Shown: positions 43,116-51,893, counted from the first letter of the stretch. The stretch: DNA of 64,000 nt from Plantactinospora sp. BC1 (GCF_003030345.1 NZ_CP028158.1:248001-312000), one strand, 5' to 3'. A program made the numbers and translations. Notes: generated by a model not told the origin, from the letters alone.

Positions 43116-44333
43116 GTGTTCAATCCCTTGGAGCACCAGGGCCTGCCACTGGACAGGCAAATTCGCAACTGGCGTGAGCTGAACGTCGAACCGATCGACC
43201 CGGAGGCGGTCGACCCGTACACCCGCTGCCGCATCATCACGATGAACGGCATCGAGGTCGAGGCGATCATGTTCCAGCACAACTTCGCCCGCAACTGCCC
43301 CGACCCGGAGGTCCGCCGCCAGCTCGCCTACGTGCGGTACGTCGAGAACCAGCAGCAGCGGGTGGTGAACTGGCTGCTGCCCGGGGTGGCCAGTGTGCTG
43401 GAGACGACACTCGGATACGAGCAGGTCGCGGTCGACCTCACCGCCTGGGTGGCCCGGCACGAGCCGGACCCCTACCTGAAGCAGGCGTACGAGTTCGGGG
43501 TCCTGGAGGACTTCGACCACCTCTACCGCTACGCCAACCTGTACGAGATGGTCGAGCGGCGCAAGGCGGAGAAGATCGTCGACGGGCTCACCGAGGTGAT
43601 GCCGGGCCGGCCGACCGTGGCGGAGCACCGGCACCCCTTCGACGAGGTGCGGACGCCGTACGACAAGGACACCGTCGACCCCCGGTCGAAGCTGAACGCG
43701 CTGACGATCCTCTCGGCCGAGCAGCAGGTGATGATCTACTACATGAACGTCGGGCCGCAGTACATGGAGCCGATCGCCCGGCAGCTCTACCAGGAGATCA
43801 GCCTGATCGAGCAGGAACACGTCACCCACTACGAGTCGCTGCTCGACGCGGGGGAGAACTGGTGGGAGCGGCTGCTCACCCACGAGTACAACGAGTGCTG
43901 GCTGTACTACTCGTTCATGGAGCAGGAGAGCGACCCGCGGATCAAGGCGATCTGGGAACTCCACCTCCAGATGGAGCTGGCCCACCTGCAACAGGCGGCG
44001 AACCTGCTGCGGGTGCACGACGGCCGGGAGCCGGAGGAGATCGTCGGCAGCACCGGGGTCCCGGAGCCGCTCACCTTCGAGCCGAACAAGGACTATCTGC
44101 GCCACCTCCTGGCCACCCAGATCGACCTGAACAAGCTCGGCGAGGGCTACGTGCGGGAGGCGCACGAACGGTTCGAGTGGATGCAGCAGCAACTCCACGA
44201 CGGCCAGAAGCCGCCGAGTGAGGAGGTCATCGACCTGCACCGGGAGAAGTTCGGCGACGAGTACCGGATCGAGACCGAGGGCCCGCACCCGGTCGAGTCC
44301 CTTCGCGCCCAGGAGGGGTCCCGCCGTGCCTGA
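43116..44333 (+). CDS. Ferritin-like (diiron-type) stress protein, uncharacterised
   Basis: This 405-residue, highly charged helical protein has no signal peptide. It shows repeated ExxH-type motifs typical of ferritin-like four-helix bundles: NGIEVEAIMFQHNFAR near 45, LEDFDHLYRYANL near 130, EISLIEQEHVTHYESLLD near 228, and ELHLQMELAHLQQA near 287. Two bundles may be present. This suggests a non-heme diiron protein in iron handling or peroxide defence, but I know no characterised member. The GTG follows GGAGGAG and a SigB/SigF-type promoter. It overlaps the hemerythrin gene by 8 bp, so they are co-translated. Confidence 0.7.
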   Translation: MFNPLEHQGLPLDRQIRNWRELNVEPIDPEAVDPYTRCRIITMNGIEVEAIMFQHNFARNCPDPEVRRQLAYVRYVENQQQRVVNWLLPGVASVLETTLGYEQVAVDLTAWVARHEPDPYLKQAYEFGVLEDFDHLYRYANLYEMVERRKAEKIVDGLTEVMPGRPTVAEHRHPFDEVRTPYDKDTVDPRSKLNALTILSAEQQVMIYYMNVGPQYMEPIARQLYQEISLIEQEHVTHYESLLDAGENWWERLLTHEYNECWLYYSFMEQESDPRIKAIWELHLQMELAHLQQAANLLRVHDGREPEEIVGSTGVPEPLTFEPNKDYLRHLLATQIDLNKLGEGYVREAHERFEWMQQQLHDGQKPPSEEVIDLHREKFGDEYRIETEGPHPVESLRAQEGSRRA

Positions 44334-44943
44334 CGACAACGGCGCCGCCACCGCCACCACCGCCGGTTCGGCCCTCGCCACCCCCGGCCCCGAACCGGAC
44401 GTCGTCGACCTGCTGCTCGCCCAGCACGCGCGGATCGAGGAGCTGTTCCTCCTGGTGACCGGGGGTGACGGCGAGACGCGGCGGGACGCCTTCGACGACC
44501 TGGTCCTGCTGCTGGCCGTGCACGAGACGGCCGAGGAGGAGGTGGTCCATCCGCTGGCCCGGACGCTGCCGGGCGGTGGCGGCGACGAGCTGGTCGATGA
44601 CCGGCTGGCGGAGGAACGCCAGGCCAAGGAGATGCTGAAGGAACTCGTCGACGGCGGCGTGCAGGCGGACGGCTTCGACGAGGGCGTGCTGCTGCTGCGG
44701 GAGGCGGTGCTCCAGCACGCGCGCCACGAGGAACGGTACGAGTTCCCGCTCCTGCGTCAGCACGTCCCGGCGACCCGGCTCCGCCGGCTGGCCACCGCGC
44801 TCCAGGCGGCGGAGGCGGTGGCACCGACACGGCCGCATCCCGGGGCCGAGTCGGCCACCGCCAACGCCGCGCTGGGGCTGCCGCTGGCCGTCCTGGATCG
44901 GGTCCGCGACTCGCTCCGGCGGGCCGCGGACGGCCAGGACTGA
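44326..44943 (+). CDS. Hemerythrin HHE domain protein
   Basis: This 205-residue protein carries a hemerythrin-like four-helix iron site: LLAQHARIEELF near residue 30, LAVHETAEEEVVHPL near 65 and LQHARHEERYEFPLL near 127. The C-terminal 60 residues are Pro/Ala-rich and variable. It should bind a non-heme diiron centre and sense or scavenge O2, NO or peroxide. The GTG start sits inside the end of the ferritin-like gene behind AGGAGGGG. The DUF4383 gene follows 22 bp later, making a three-gene unit. Confidence 0.88.
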   Translation: MPDDNGAATATTAGSALATPGPEPDVVDLLLAQHARIEELFLLVTGGDGETRRDAFDDLVLLLAVHETAEEEVVHPLARTLPGGGGDELVDDRLAEERQAKEMLKELVDGGVQADGFDEGVLLLREAVLQHARHEERYEFPLLRQHVPATRLRRLATALQAAEAVAPTRPHPGAESATANAALGLPLAVLDRVRDSLRRAADGQD

Positions 44944-44965
44944 CCGTCGACATGGCAGGTGCGAC

Positions 44966-45415
44966 ATGGTAGGCAGATCCACGGCGGACGTCGCCGGCAC
45001 GACCGACGCCGTCGCCCCGGTCCGCAGGGTGGCGCTGGTGGTCGGCGTCGCGTTCCTGCTGGTCGGGATCGCCGGCTTCATCCCCGGTGTGACGACGAAC
45101 TACGACAGCATGATGTTCGCCGGGCACGAGTCCGACGCCCGGCTGCTCGGCGTCTTCCAGGTGTCGGTGCTGCACAACATCGTGCACCTGCTGTTCGGTG
45201 TCGTCGGCCTGGCGATGGCCCGTACGGCCGAGCGGGCCCGGGTGTACCTCATCGCCGGCGGCGCCGTCTACCTGGTGCTCTGGCTGTACGGCCTGGTGAT
45301 CAGCCACGACAGCCCGGCCAACTTCGTCCCGCTCAACGGAGCCGACGACTGGCTGCACCTCGGTCTCGGGATCGGGATGATCGGGCTCGGCCTGGCGACC
45401 GGGAACCGCCGCTGA
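44966..45415 (+). CDS. DUF4383 membrane protein (second copy)
   Basis: This 149-residue, four-segment membrane protein is highly similar to the copy at 42397 (shared GFIPGVTTNYDSM, SVLHNIVHLLFGVVGLAMAR and YLVLWLYGLVI motifs). It is the third gene of the ferritin-like/hemerythrin unit and ends at a strong terminator. Having one copy inside the operon and another divergent from it suggests duplication and possibly joint action in the membrane; the role is unknown. Confidence 0.88.
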   Translation: MVGRSTADVAGTTDAVAPVRRVALVVGVAFLLVGIAGFIPGVTTNYDSMMFAGHESDARLLGVFQVSVLHNIVHLLFGVVGLAMARTAERARVYLIAGGAVYLVLWLYGLVISHDSPANFVPLNGADDWLHLGLGIGMIGLGLATGNRR

Positions 45416-45458
45416 CCGCCCTGCGGCCCGCGACGCCGACCGGTGGGACGGATGATCG

Positions 45459-45488
45459 GCGCGGCCGGCCCCCGAGGGCCGGCCGCGC
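45459..45488 (+). terminator. Terminator of the hemerythrin/DUF4383 operon
   Basis: A perfect 13-bp stem (GCGCGGCCGGCCC / GGGCCGGCCGCGC) with a 4-nt loop, 43 bp after the stop. Confidence 0.75.
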
Positions 45489-45515
45489 TCGCCTCTCCTT
45501 CGGGCCGGCGTCGTC

Positions 45516-45719
45516 GTGATCGACGAGGCGGTGCGGCGCGGTCCTGGAACCGGCGCGCCGAGGACTTCTGGGGACACCGAACAGATGACCGTCAGTGCGG
45601 TCAACCGGCGCGGGCGGCCGGTCGAGGTACGGGTCTCCGGCACCCCGATGCCGAACCAGCAGCACGGCACCACCGGGGCGATCCTGGTGATGGAGATCGA
45701 CGAGCCGTCGGCGTGCTGA
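45516..45719 (+). pseudogene. PAS-domain fragment, probably a gene remnant
   Basis: The 67-residue frame ends in VNRRGRPVEVRVSGTPMP and GTTGAILVMEID, which reads as the last strands of a PAS domain such as those in CheR/CheB-PAS or phosphatase-linked stress sensors. The start of a PAS domain, any effector domain and a ribosome-binding site are missing. It lies beside the STAS/HATPase stress-signalling genes, where a PAS sensor would make sense, so it is more likely a deletion remnant than a working gene. Confidence 0.45.
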
Positions 45720-45732
45720 GGTGCCGGCCCGA

Positions 45733-46473
45733 TCAGTCGGGAGGCGGCGAGCCGATGTCCAGTGCGGCCCACACCACCTTGCCGCCCTCGACCGGAACGC
45801 TGCCCCATCGCCGGGCCACGCTGTCGACCAGCAGCAGCCCTCGCCCGGTCCCCAGCGTCGACGGCGCGGGCACGGACAACCTCGGCTCGGCCACACTGCC
45901 GTCCTGTACCGCGATCATCAGGTAACGGCGTAGCGAGACGCGCAGGTCGATCAGGGTCTGGGCGTGGGTCACCGCGTTGCTGACCAACTCGGTCGCGACG
46001 AGGCAGGCCGGGCCCACCGGATCCGCCAGGTGCCACCGGGTGCACGCGTCGGTGACCACGTCCCGAGCCCGCCGTGCCGCGCTGGAGACCGGCAGGAGCA
46101 TCTCCCTGACCGAGGGCAGCAGCGGCCCGGCGTCGGTGGACAGCGCCCGGTCGATCGAGTCGAAGACCGCCATCCGCCCGTACGACCCGCTGCTCAGCAG
46201 GGCCGAGGTCGTCGTGTCCGGAGCGCAGAGCAGAACCGGGGTGCCGGGCCAGACGGCGGCCTGCCGGGCGACGGCGGTGAACACGGTGAGCGCCGTCGGC
46301 TGCGCGACGGTCAGCGCGGCGAGGTCGACCACCAGCGCGTCCGGCTGGTCCGCCAGACACTTGAGCAGGTTGAGTCGTACCGACGGGGCCGATGCCACCG
46401 TGAGGTGGCCGACAAACCGGGCGACCACCCGGGTGCCGACCAGTTGGGTCTCGCACTGGACCATACTGTCCAT
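45733..46473 (-). CDS. STAS-HATPase fusion: anti-sigma-factor-like kinase with N-terminal STAS domain
   Basis: This 246-residue cytoplasmic protein has a STAS-like domain at about 5-100 and an RsbW-like GHKL ATPase domain at about 115-240. The N box is VATELVSNAVTHAQT near 157, followed by the VQDGS Asp-Gly motif and the TGRGLLLVDS lid. The STAS half lacks the DSSG phosphoserine motif (VAQPTA instead). Such kinases bind and silence sigma factors or phosphorylate STAS antagonists. It diverges from two STAS genes and the SigB-type sigma gene, so it is the likely anti-sigma partner. The ATG at 46473 has only a weak GGGAAC site; 46464 is an alternative. Confidence 0.82.
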   Translation of the reverse strand: MDSMVQCETQLVGTRVVARFVGHLTVASAPSVRLNLLKCLADQPDALVVDLAALTVAQPTALTVFTAVARQAAVWPGTPVLLCAPDTTTSALLSSGSYGRMAVFDSIDRALSTDAGPLLPSVREMLLPVSSAARRARDVVTDACTRWHLADPVGPACLVATELVSNAVTHAQTLIDLRVSLRRYLMIAVQDGSVAEPRLSVPAPSTLGTGRGLLLVDSVARRWGSVPVEGGKVVWAALDIGSPPPD

Positions 46474-46683
46474 CCGTCGATTGTTCCCAGCGACGCCCGC
46501 CGGGCACACCCGCCAGCTCTTCGGGCTTTTGCAGCCGGACGATGTCGCGGCCCCTCCCATAGAGCCGAATCATCCCGAACGGGGTAACGTGGCCGGTGGG
46601 TCAAGACGTGCGCCCGAACCGTTCGCCACGACGCCCGACACTACCTGAGCGGGCGGCTCCTGCCGATCACCCCCGGAGGCGTC

Positions 46684-47139
46684 ATGCCGATTGAACAGGG
46701 GGCAACCAGTTCCGCGACAGCTCGGATCATCGGTGCCCCGATAATGTCACTCACGTTGGACCCCGAGGGCACGACGATCGTGCTCGGGGCGCGGGGTGAG
46801 GTCGACATGAGCAACGCCGACAGTCTCGTCACGGTCGTCGAGCGGCTGGCCGGCGGCCGGCCGCTGCGGCTCGTCCTCGACCTGTCGGCGGTGACGTTCT
46901 TCTCCGCGCACGGCGTCAGCGCCCTGCTGCGGGCCCGGAGCATCGTCACCGGCGCCGGCGGTGAGTTGGTTATCCGTGACATCTCCCGGACGGTCGAGCA
47001 CGTCCTCACCCTCACCGGCGTCCACCCCGATTTCGGGCTGGAATCGCGGTCGTGCATGCCAGGTGCGGACCGTCCCGACGTGACGCGGTGCGTGGCCGGC
47101 CATGCCGTCCCCAGCAGTGGGGGCGAGCACCGTGGCTGA
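46684..47139 (+). CDS. STAS-domain anti-sigma factor antagonist-like protein
   Basis: This 151-residue protein has an RsbV/SpoIIAA-type STAS domain at about 20-115, with LDPEGTTIVLGARGEVDMSN and LRLVLDLSAVTFFSAHGVSALL as landmarks (DLSAVTFFSAHGVSALL). The usual phosphorylatable DSSG is replaced by FSAHG, so regulation by the standard serine phosphorylation looks lost. The C-terminal 35 residues are extra and contain two cysteines. It is followed by a second STAS gene with an 8-bp overlap. It probably titrates an anti-sigma factor or is a scaffold. Confidence 0.82.
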   Translation: MPIEQGATSSATARIIGAPIMSLTLDPEGTTIVLGARGEVDMSNADSLVTVVERLAGGRPLRLVLDLSAVTFFSAHGVSALLRARSIVTGAGGELVIRDISRTVEHVLTLTGVHPDFGLESRSCMPGADRPDVTRCVAGHAVPSSGGEHRG

Positions 47140-47602
47140 GCGGAGAGCCGCCCCATCGGCCACCGGGCACGTCACCGCGACGGGCGGGGCGGAGACCCGG
47201 AGGGATTCACCGCACACCCACCCGCTGCTCGGCCAGGGACCGCCGCTGACGGTGGCGCTGGATCCGGGCACGGCCGGGGCACTCACCGTACGACTCGCCG
47301 GTGATCTCGACATGGACACCGTCGACCTGCTGCGCCGGGCGCTCGACCAGGTGTTGCGGCACGGGTTCGCCAGCGTCGCCGTCGACCTGTCCCAACTGAG
47401 ATTCTGCGACTCGTCCGGGATCAGGACCCTCCTGTTCGGATGCGCCGACGCCGAGCGGCTCGGCTGCCGGATGTACGTGGTCAATCCCCGGCCCTTCATC
47501 CTGCGGGTGTTCGAGCTCACCGGGGTGACGAGCCTGCTCGGGCTCCCGGAACGCCGGGCTCCGGAACGGTCGGATCGTGGCTACGCCCCGCCGCCGTTCT
47601 GA
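47132..47602 (+). CDS. STAS-domain anti-sigma factor antagonist with intact phosphoserine motif
   Basis: This 156-residue protein has an about 50-residue disordered N-terminus and a STAS domain with the intact motif LSQLRFCDSSGIRTLL, the phosphorylated serine lying in DSSG. It is the only one of the four STAS domains here with that motif and thus the best candidate for the classical RsbV-like switch. The GTG at 47132 overlaps the previous stop and follows GGGGGCGAG. The sigma-STAS gene starts 105 bp downstream. Confidence 0.85.
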   Translation: MAERRAAPSATGHVTATGGAETRRDSPHTHPLLGQGPPLTVALDPGTAGALTVRLAGDLDMDTVDLLRRALDQVLRHGFASVAVDLSQLRFCDSSGIRTLLFGCADAERLGCRMYVVNPRPFILRVFELTGVTSLLGLPERRAPERSDRGYAPPPF

Positions 47603-47616
47603 GATCCAACTCTGCT

Positions 47617-47641
47617 GATTCGGCGGCGTGGGGCAGGGGTA
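47617..47641 (+). promoter_or_regulatory. Candidate SigB/SigF-type promoter of the sigma-STAS gene
   Basis: GATT (47617-47620), 16 bp, GGGTA (47637-47641) resembles the GTTT-N15-17-GGGTA consensus with one -35 mismatch, 67 bp before the start at 47708. It would make the sigma gene autoregulated. Confidence 0.4.
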
Positions 47642-47707
47642 AAGGCAGACCGTGGTCGGCCATCGGCCGTCACGATCTGCGAAGCCGTGGCCCGGAGGAG
47701 TTCGAGA

Positions 47708-48868
47708 ATGGCAGCGAAGCCATCCGCCGCGTCGGAGACCCGTGTGATGGACCACAACGATGCGTACCGGGCGATGCTCGACGCGGCGGCCCTGCGCTAC
47801 GCCGAGCGTGCCGGACACCTGTCACCGTCGCAACGGGCCGCCGAGGCCGAGGAACTGGCCCGCCTGGCGCTGCCGTTCGTGCACGTCCTCGCCAGGAGGT
47901 ACCGGGAGCGGGGCGAGCCGGTGGAGGACCTGCAACAGTCCGGCAGCCTCGGGCTGATGCTGGCGATCGCCCGGTTCGACCCGGGCCGCGGTTCCTTCAG
48001 CGCCTACCTCGCCGCCACCGTGCTGGGGGAGCTGAAGCGGCACTTCCGGGACCGCACCTGGGGGGTGCACGTCCCCCGCCAGCTACAGGAGCTGTCCCAG
48101 GAGGTCCGGCAGTGCGCGGCCACCCTGCGGCAGCGGCTGGCCCGCGAGCCGAGCGAGGCGGAACTGGCCCGGGAGATGGGTGCCTCGGTCGTCGACGTCC
48201 GGCAGGCCCGGCAGTCCTCGCTCGGGTATCGTCCCGCCTCCTACGACGCGCCCCTGCGCGGCCGCGACGACAGCAGCGTCACCCTGGCCGACCAGATGGG
48301 CAAGCCGGACGCCCAACTCGAAACCGTCGACGAGCGGGTCACCCTGCAACGGCTGCTGGCGCAGTTGCCGCCGCGCGAGCGCCAGATTCTTACCCTGCGC
48401 TTCTACGGGAACAAGACACAGTCGGAGATCGCGCAGCGGTACGGGATCTCCCAGATGCACGTGTCCCGGTTGTTGACCCAGACACTCTCCTGGCTGCGCG
48501 TGGCGATGCTCACCGACGAACCGCCCGCGTGGCGCGGCTACCAGCCGGGTGGATGGCCGCCGGCCTTGCGGCTCCGTGGACAGCTCCGGGACGGCGTCCT
48601 GCGGCTCCGGGTCGAGGGTGAGATCGACCACGACACCGCCGGTCAACTCCGGCACACCCTGCTGGAGTCGGTCGGCCGGGTCGCCGCGCGTCGGCTGGAG
48701 GTCGACCTCAGCCGGGTACCGCTGATCGACGCCGCCGGGGTGGCCGCACTCCTGGCCGGATACGAGGCCAGCCGCGCCGCCGGTTGGACGTACCGGATAC
48801 TCGGCTCTCCGCCGCTCGTCGCCCGCGTGCTCCGGCTCTCCGGTCTGGCACCGCTGATGCGGGATTGA
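47708..48868 (+). CDS. SigB/SigF-type RNA polymerase sigma factor fused to a C-terminal STAS domain
   Basis: This 386-residue protein combines a sigma-70 factor of the SigB/SigF/SigG class with a STAS domain. Region 2 lies at about 55-125 (EDLQQSGSLGLMLAIARFDP), region 3 at 130-180 and region 4 at 215-270 (LPPRERQILTLRFYGNKTQS). A linker (about 275-295) leads to a STAS domain at 296-386 (DLSRVPLIDAAGVAALLAGY). The STAS phosphoserine motif DSSG is replaced by DAAG. The ATG at 47708 follows GGAGGAG. The gene follows two STAS genes and a divergent STAS-HATPase kinase, so it is probably the target of that partner switch. The fused STAS could compete for or dock the kinase. Confidence 0.88.
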   Translation: MAAKPSAASETRVMDHNDAYRAMLDAAALRYAERAGHLSPSQRAAEAEELARLALPFVHVLARRYRERGEPVEDLQQSGSLGLMLAIARFDPGRGSFSAYLAATVLGELKRHFRDRTWGVHVPRQLQELSQEVRQCAATLRQRLAREPSEAELAREMGASVVDVRQARQSSLGYRPASYDAPLRGRDDSSVTLADQMGKPDAQLETVDERVTLQRLLAQLPPRERQILTLRFYGNKTQSEIAQRYGISQMHVSRLLTQTLSWLRVAMLTDEPPAWRGYQPGGWPPALRLRGQLRDGVLRLRVEGEIDHDTAGQLRHTLLESVGRVAARRLEVDLSRVPLIDAAGVAALLAGYEASRAAGWTYRILGSPPLVARVLRLSGLAPLMRD

Positions 48869-48957
48869 CGCGGCCGGCTTCCTGGACGTTGGTGCCGGCC
48901 CCGCCGCACCCGGCGGGAGCCGGTCGCGGATTCGGCCGGTCGGAGTCCTGACCGGTT

Positions 48958-48994
48958 ACCGGGCCGGGGGGCGGCGCCGCGCCCCGGGCCCGGT
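48958..48994. terminator. Hairpin between the sigma-STAS and ctaD genes
   Basis: Arms ACCGGGCCGGGG and CCCCGGGCCCGGT form a long GC stem with a small bulge between two convergent genes. Confidence 0.5.
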
Positions 48995-49032
48995 CTCGGG
49001 CTCGCGGCGCGGGCGGGGTCGAGGGTCGGACC

Positions 49033-51024
49033 TCAGCCCGGCCCGGAGTCGCCGCCGGTCCGCCACCGGTCGTTCTCCGCGCCACCCCGGTCGGCGCCGC
49101 CGAGATCGTCGTCCGGTTCCGCCTCCGCATGCTCGGGGCGGCGTACCTCGGAGGGTTCCGGCACCTCGACCGGGCGGGCACCGGAGCGCGGGTCCGGCCG
49201 GTGCTCCTCGGCCCCGCGCGCACCTCGGGCCCCGCCCGGCGCGGGCCGGTCGGACCGGTCCGGGCCGGAGTCGGGCCCGAGCACCTCGTCCAGTTCCTGC
49301 GGCGGCTTCGTGGACCGTTGCGGCAGGTCCCGGCCCAGGTCGGCGACGAGCGGACCGTACTTGACGTCGAAGGCGGGCCGCTCGGAGCGGATCCGGGGCA
49401 GCCGGTCGAAGTTGCGCAGCGGCGGGGGGCAACTGGTCGCCCACTCCAGCGAGTTGCCGAAGCCCCACGGATCGTCGACCTCGACGACCCGGCCGAAGCG
49501 CCAGGACTTCCAGACGTTGTAGAGCAGGAAGAGCGTCGACGCGCCGAGGACGAACGACCCGATGGTGGAGATCGTGTTCAGCGTGGTGAAGCCGTCGGTC
49601 GGCAGGTAGTCGGCGTACCGGCGGGGCATCCCCTCGTTGCCCAGCCAGTGGTGCACCAGGAACGTGGTGTGGAAGCCGACGAACATCGTCCAGAAGTGGA
49701 TTTTCCCGAGGCGCTCGTCGAGCATCCGGCCGGTCATCTTGGGAAACCAGAAGTACACCCCGCCGAAGGCGGCGAAGACGATGGTGCCGAAGAGTACGTA
49801 GTGGAAGTGCGCCACCACGAAATAGGTGTCGTGGGTGTGGAAGTCGATCGGCGGGCTGGCCAGCAGCACCCCGGAGAGTCCACCGAAGAGGAAGGTCGCC
49901 AGGAAGCCCATGGCGAAGAGCATCGGCGTCTCGAAGGTGAGCTGTCCCTTCCACATCGTGCCGATCCAGTTGAAGAACTTCACCCCGGTCGGCACGGCGA
50001 TCAGGAAACTGAGGATCGAGAAGAACGGCAGGAGCACCTGGCCGGTGCCGAACATGTGGTGCGCCCAGACGCTCATCGACAACCCGGTGATCGCCAGCGT
50101 CGCCGCGACGAGTCCCTTGTAGCCGAAGATCGGCTTGCGGGCGAAGACCGGGATGATCTCGGTGATGATGCCGAAGAACGGCAGCGCCACGATGTAGACC
50201 TCGGGGTGGCCGAAGAACCAGAAGAGGTGCTGCCACAGCAGCGGTCCACTGGTCTCGGCGGAATAGACGTGCGCGCCGAGCTTGCGGTCCGCGAGCAGGC
50301 CGAGCAGGGCCGCGGCGAAGAGCGGGAAGACCAGGATCGCCAGTACCGAGGTGAGCAGCATGTTCCAGGTGAGGATCGGCATCCGGAACATGGTCATCCC
50401 CGGTGCGCGCAGGGTCAGGATGGTGGTGATCAGGTTGACCGAGCCGAGGATCGTACCGAGCCCGGTGACCACCAGGCCGACGATCCACAGGTCTCCGCCG
50501 ACACCCGGGCTGTGCTCGTACCGGCTCAGCGGGGTGTAGGCGGTCCAGCCGAAGTCCGGCGCCCCGCCCGGGGTGAACAGGCCGCCGACCACCAGCAGCG
50601 CCCCGAAGAGGTAGAGCCAGTACGCCAGGGCGTTCAGCCGGGGGAACGCGACGTCCGGGGCGCCGATCTGCAACGGCACGAGGTAGTTGGCGAAGCCGAA
50701 CACCAGCGGGGTGGCGAAGAGCAACATCATGATCGTGCCGTGCATGGTGAAGAGCTGGTTGTACTGCTCCGGCGAGAGGAACTGCATCCCCGGCCGGCCC
50801 AGCTCGGCCCGCATCAACAGCGCCATCACCCCGCCGACCAGGAAGAAGCCGAACGAGGTGACGAGATACATCAGGCCGATCTGCTTGGCGTCCGTCGTCC
50901 GGAGCAGCGCGGTGAGCGTACTGCCCCGGCGGGTACGACGGACCGGCCCCGGATAGCCGGACTGCTGCGGAACCAGTACCACCTGCGGTGTCGCGCGTCG
51001 CCGCTCCGGTATCGTCTCGCTCAC
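49033..51024 (-). CDS. ctaD: Cytochrome c oxidase subunit I with long C-terminal tail
   Basis: This 663-residue protein is the catalytic subunit of an aa3-type terminal oxidase; the core (about 30-560) has twelve transmembrane segments. Diagnostic motifs are [12 protein letters not shown] (low-spin heme His), [12 protein letters not shown] (CuB His and cross-linked Tyr), WAHHMF (CuB His pair) and [10 protein letters not shown] (heme a3/a His). The last 95-100 residues are charged, Pro/Arg/Glu-rich and disordered, longer than usual. The GTG at 51024 follows GGAG; GTG 51030 is possible. No ctaC, ctaE or cytochrome bc genes are adjacent, so it is probably an additional, separately regulated copy. 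Confidence 0.93.
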   Translation of the reverse strand: MSETIPERRRATPQVVLVPQQSGYPGPVRRTRRGSTLTALLRTTDAKQIGLMYLVTSFGFFLVGGVMALLMRAELGRPGMQFLSPEQYNQLFTMHGTIMMLLFATPLVFGFANYLVPLQIGAPDVAFPRLNALAYWLYLFGALLVVGGLFTPGGAPDFGWTAYTPLSRYEHSPGVGGDLWIVGLVVTGLGTILGSVNLITTILTLRAPGMTMFRMPILTWNMLLTSVLAILVFPLFAAALLGLLADRKLGAHVYSAETSGPLLWQHLFWFFGHPEVYIVALPFFGIITEIIPVFARKPIFGYKGLVAATLAITGLSMSVWAHHMFGTGQVLLPFFSILSFLIAVPTGVKFFNWIGTMWKGQLTFETPMLFAMGFLATFLFGGLSGVLLASPPIDFHTHDTYFVVAHFHYVLFGTIVFAAFGGVYFWFPKMTGRMLDERLGKIHFWTMFVGFHTTFLVHHWLGNEGMPRRYADYLPTDGFTTLNTISTIGSFVLGASTLFLLYNVWKSWRFGRVVEVDDPWGFGNSLEWATSCPPPLRNFDRLPRIRSERPAFDVKYGPLVADLGRDLPQRSTKPPQELDEVLGPDSGPDRSDRPAPGGARGARGAEEHRPDPRSGARPVEVPEPSEVRRPEHAEAEPDDDLGGADRGGAENDRWRTGGDSGPG

Positions 51025-51211
51025 GGCCACTCCGTCCGCTCGCCGGCTCCGAAGCCGGGCCGCTACCCCGGATTCCCCCCGCGAAACGTGCCCGTCGGGC
51101 GCACCGTCTGCTGCCCGGAACGACGGCCAGCGGTGGGCGTGTCGCCGGCCGGAGGACCGGCCGCCATCGCCGCCGACGCCGCGCCGTGTCGAGGTTGGAG
51201 GTCCACCCGTC

Positions 51212-51235
51212 GTTTGGCTGTCCCGGATGGGGGTA
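51212..51235 (+). promoter_or_regulatory. SigB/SigF-type promoter of a small hydrophilic protein gene
   Basis: GTTT (51212-51215), 15 bp, GGGTA (51231-51235) fits the general-stress consensus exactly, 81 bp before the ATG at 51317. The region also separates this gene from divergent ctaD. Confidence 0.55.
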
Positions 51236-51316
51236 GCGCACCCTTCGCAGGAGACGGCGACCACGACGCGGAGCTGGCCGACAGCGGGCCGGAGCGCCTC
51301 GAACGGAGGGGTGGAG

Positions 51317-51505
51317 ATGACCGAGGGTGCGAAGCGACAGGGCGGCGAGCGTGGTGCGGCGGAGGAAAGCAGCGGCATACCGGAGACGCCGACCGAGAAG
51401 CGTGCCAGCGAACGGCCGCCGGGCCACCCGGAGGGGCACGAGGAGGACTCCCGGATGGAGGGCTACGCGGAGGCCAGGAGCGACGAACGGAACTCGGCCG
51501 GGTGA
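51317..51505 (+). CDS. Small, very hydrophilic hypothetical protein (62 aa)
   Basis: This protein is almost entirely polar (Glu, Arg, Gly, Ser, Pro; for example [18 protein letters not shown]) with no hydrophobic core and is probably intrinsically disordered, like small stress or desiccation proteins. A strong GGAGGGGTGGAG site precedes the ATG, and a SigB/SigF-like promoter lies 81 bp upstream. I do not recognise a named family. Confidence 0.6.
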   Translation: MTEGAKRQGGERGAAEESSGIPETPTEKRASERPPGHPEGHEEDSRMEGYAEARSDERNSAG

Positions 51506-51587
51506 TCCGGCCGGTGGGCGGCAGCGCGCCGGCCCCGTCGGTGCGGCTCCACCCACGGCACCGGCCGCCCGACCCGACGGGACCGAG

Positions 51588-51884
51588 ATGACCAGGACAG
51601 CGCCGGCGATGGTGGCGGCGTCCGGTGAGTGGCGGGACGACGACGGCGTACGCCAGCCGGGCGGCGAGGTGCACGCGTGGCGGCCGGGGCAGAACCAGAC
51701 GGTCTGCGGGCTGGCACTGAGCCGTTCCGCGCTGCGGCGTTTCCCGCACGTCAACTTCGAGTACGCCTCGACGGACGTGCTGACCGACAGCGACCAGGTA
51801 CGGCATGTCTGCCCGCGCTGCGTCGCGGCGACCGGCGGCCGGCGGGACCGCCGGCCGTGGACCCGCAACTCACCGCGCCCCTGA
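51588..51884 (+). CDS. Small conserved protein with CxxC-type zinc-binding motif
   Basis: This 98-residue protein contains VHAWRPGQNQTVCGLALSRS and DQVRHVCPRCVAATGG, giving C...C-x2-C and histidines that could bind zinc. The pattern is familiar from small actinobacterial hypothetical proteins of unknown role. The ATG at 51588 has only a moderate ribosome-binding site (GACGGGACCGAG). It lies 82 bp after the small hydrophilic gene and may share its promoter. Confidence 0.55.
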   Translation: MTRTAPAMVAASGEWRDDDGVRQPGGEVHAWRPGQNQTVCGLALSRSALRRFPHVNFEYASTDVLTDSDQVRHVCPRCVAATGGRRDRRPWTRNSPRP

Positions 51885-51893
51885 CCGGGGTGC

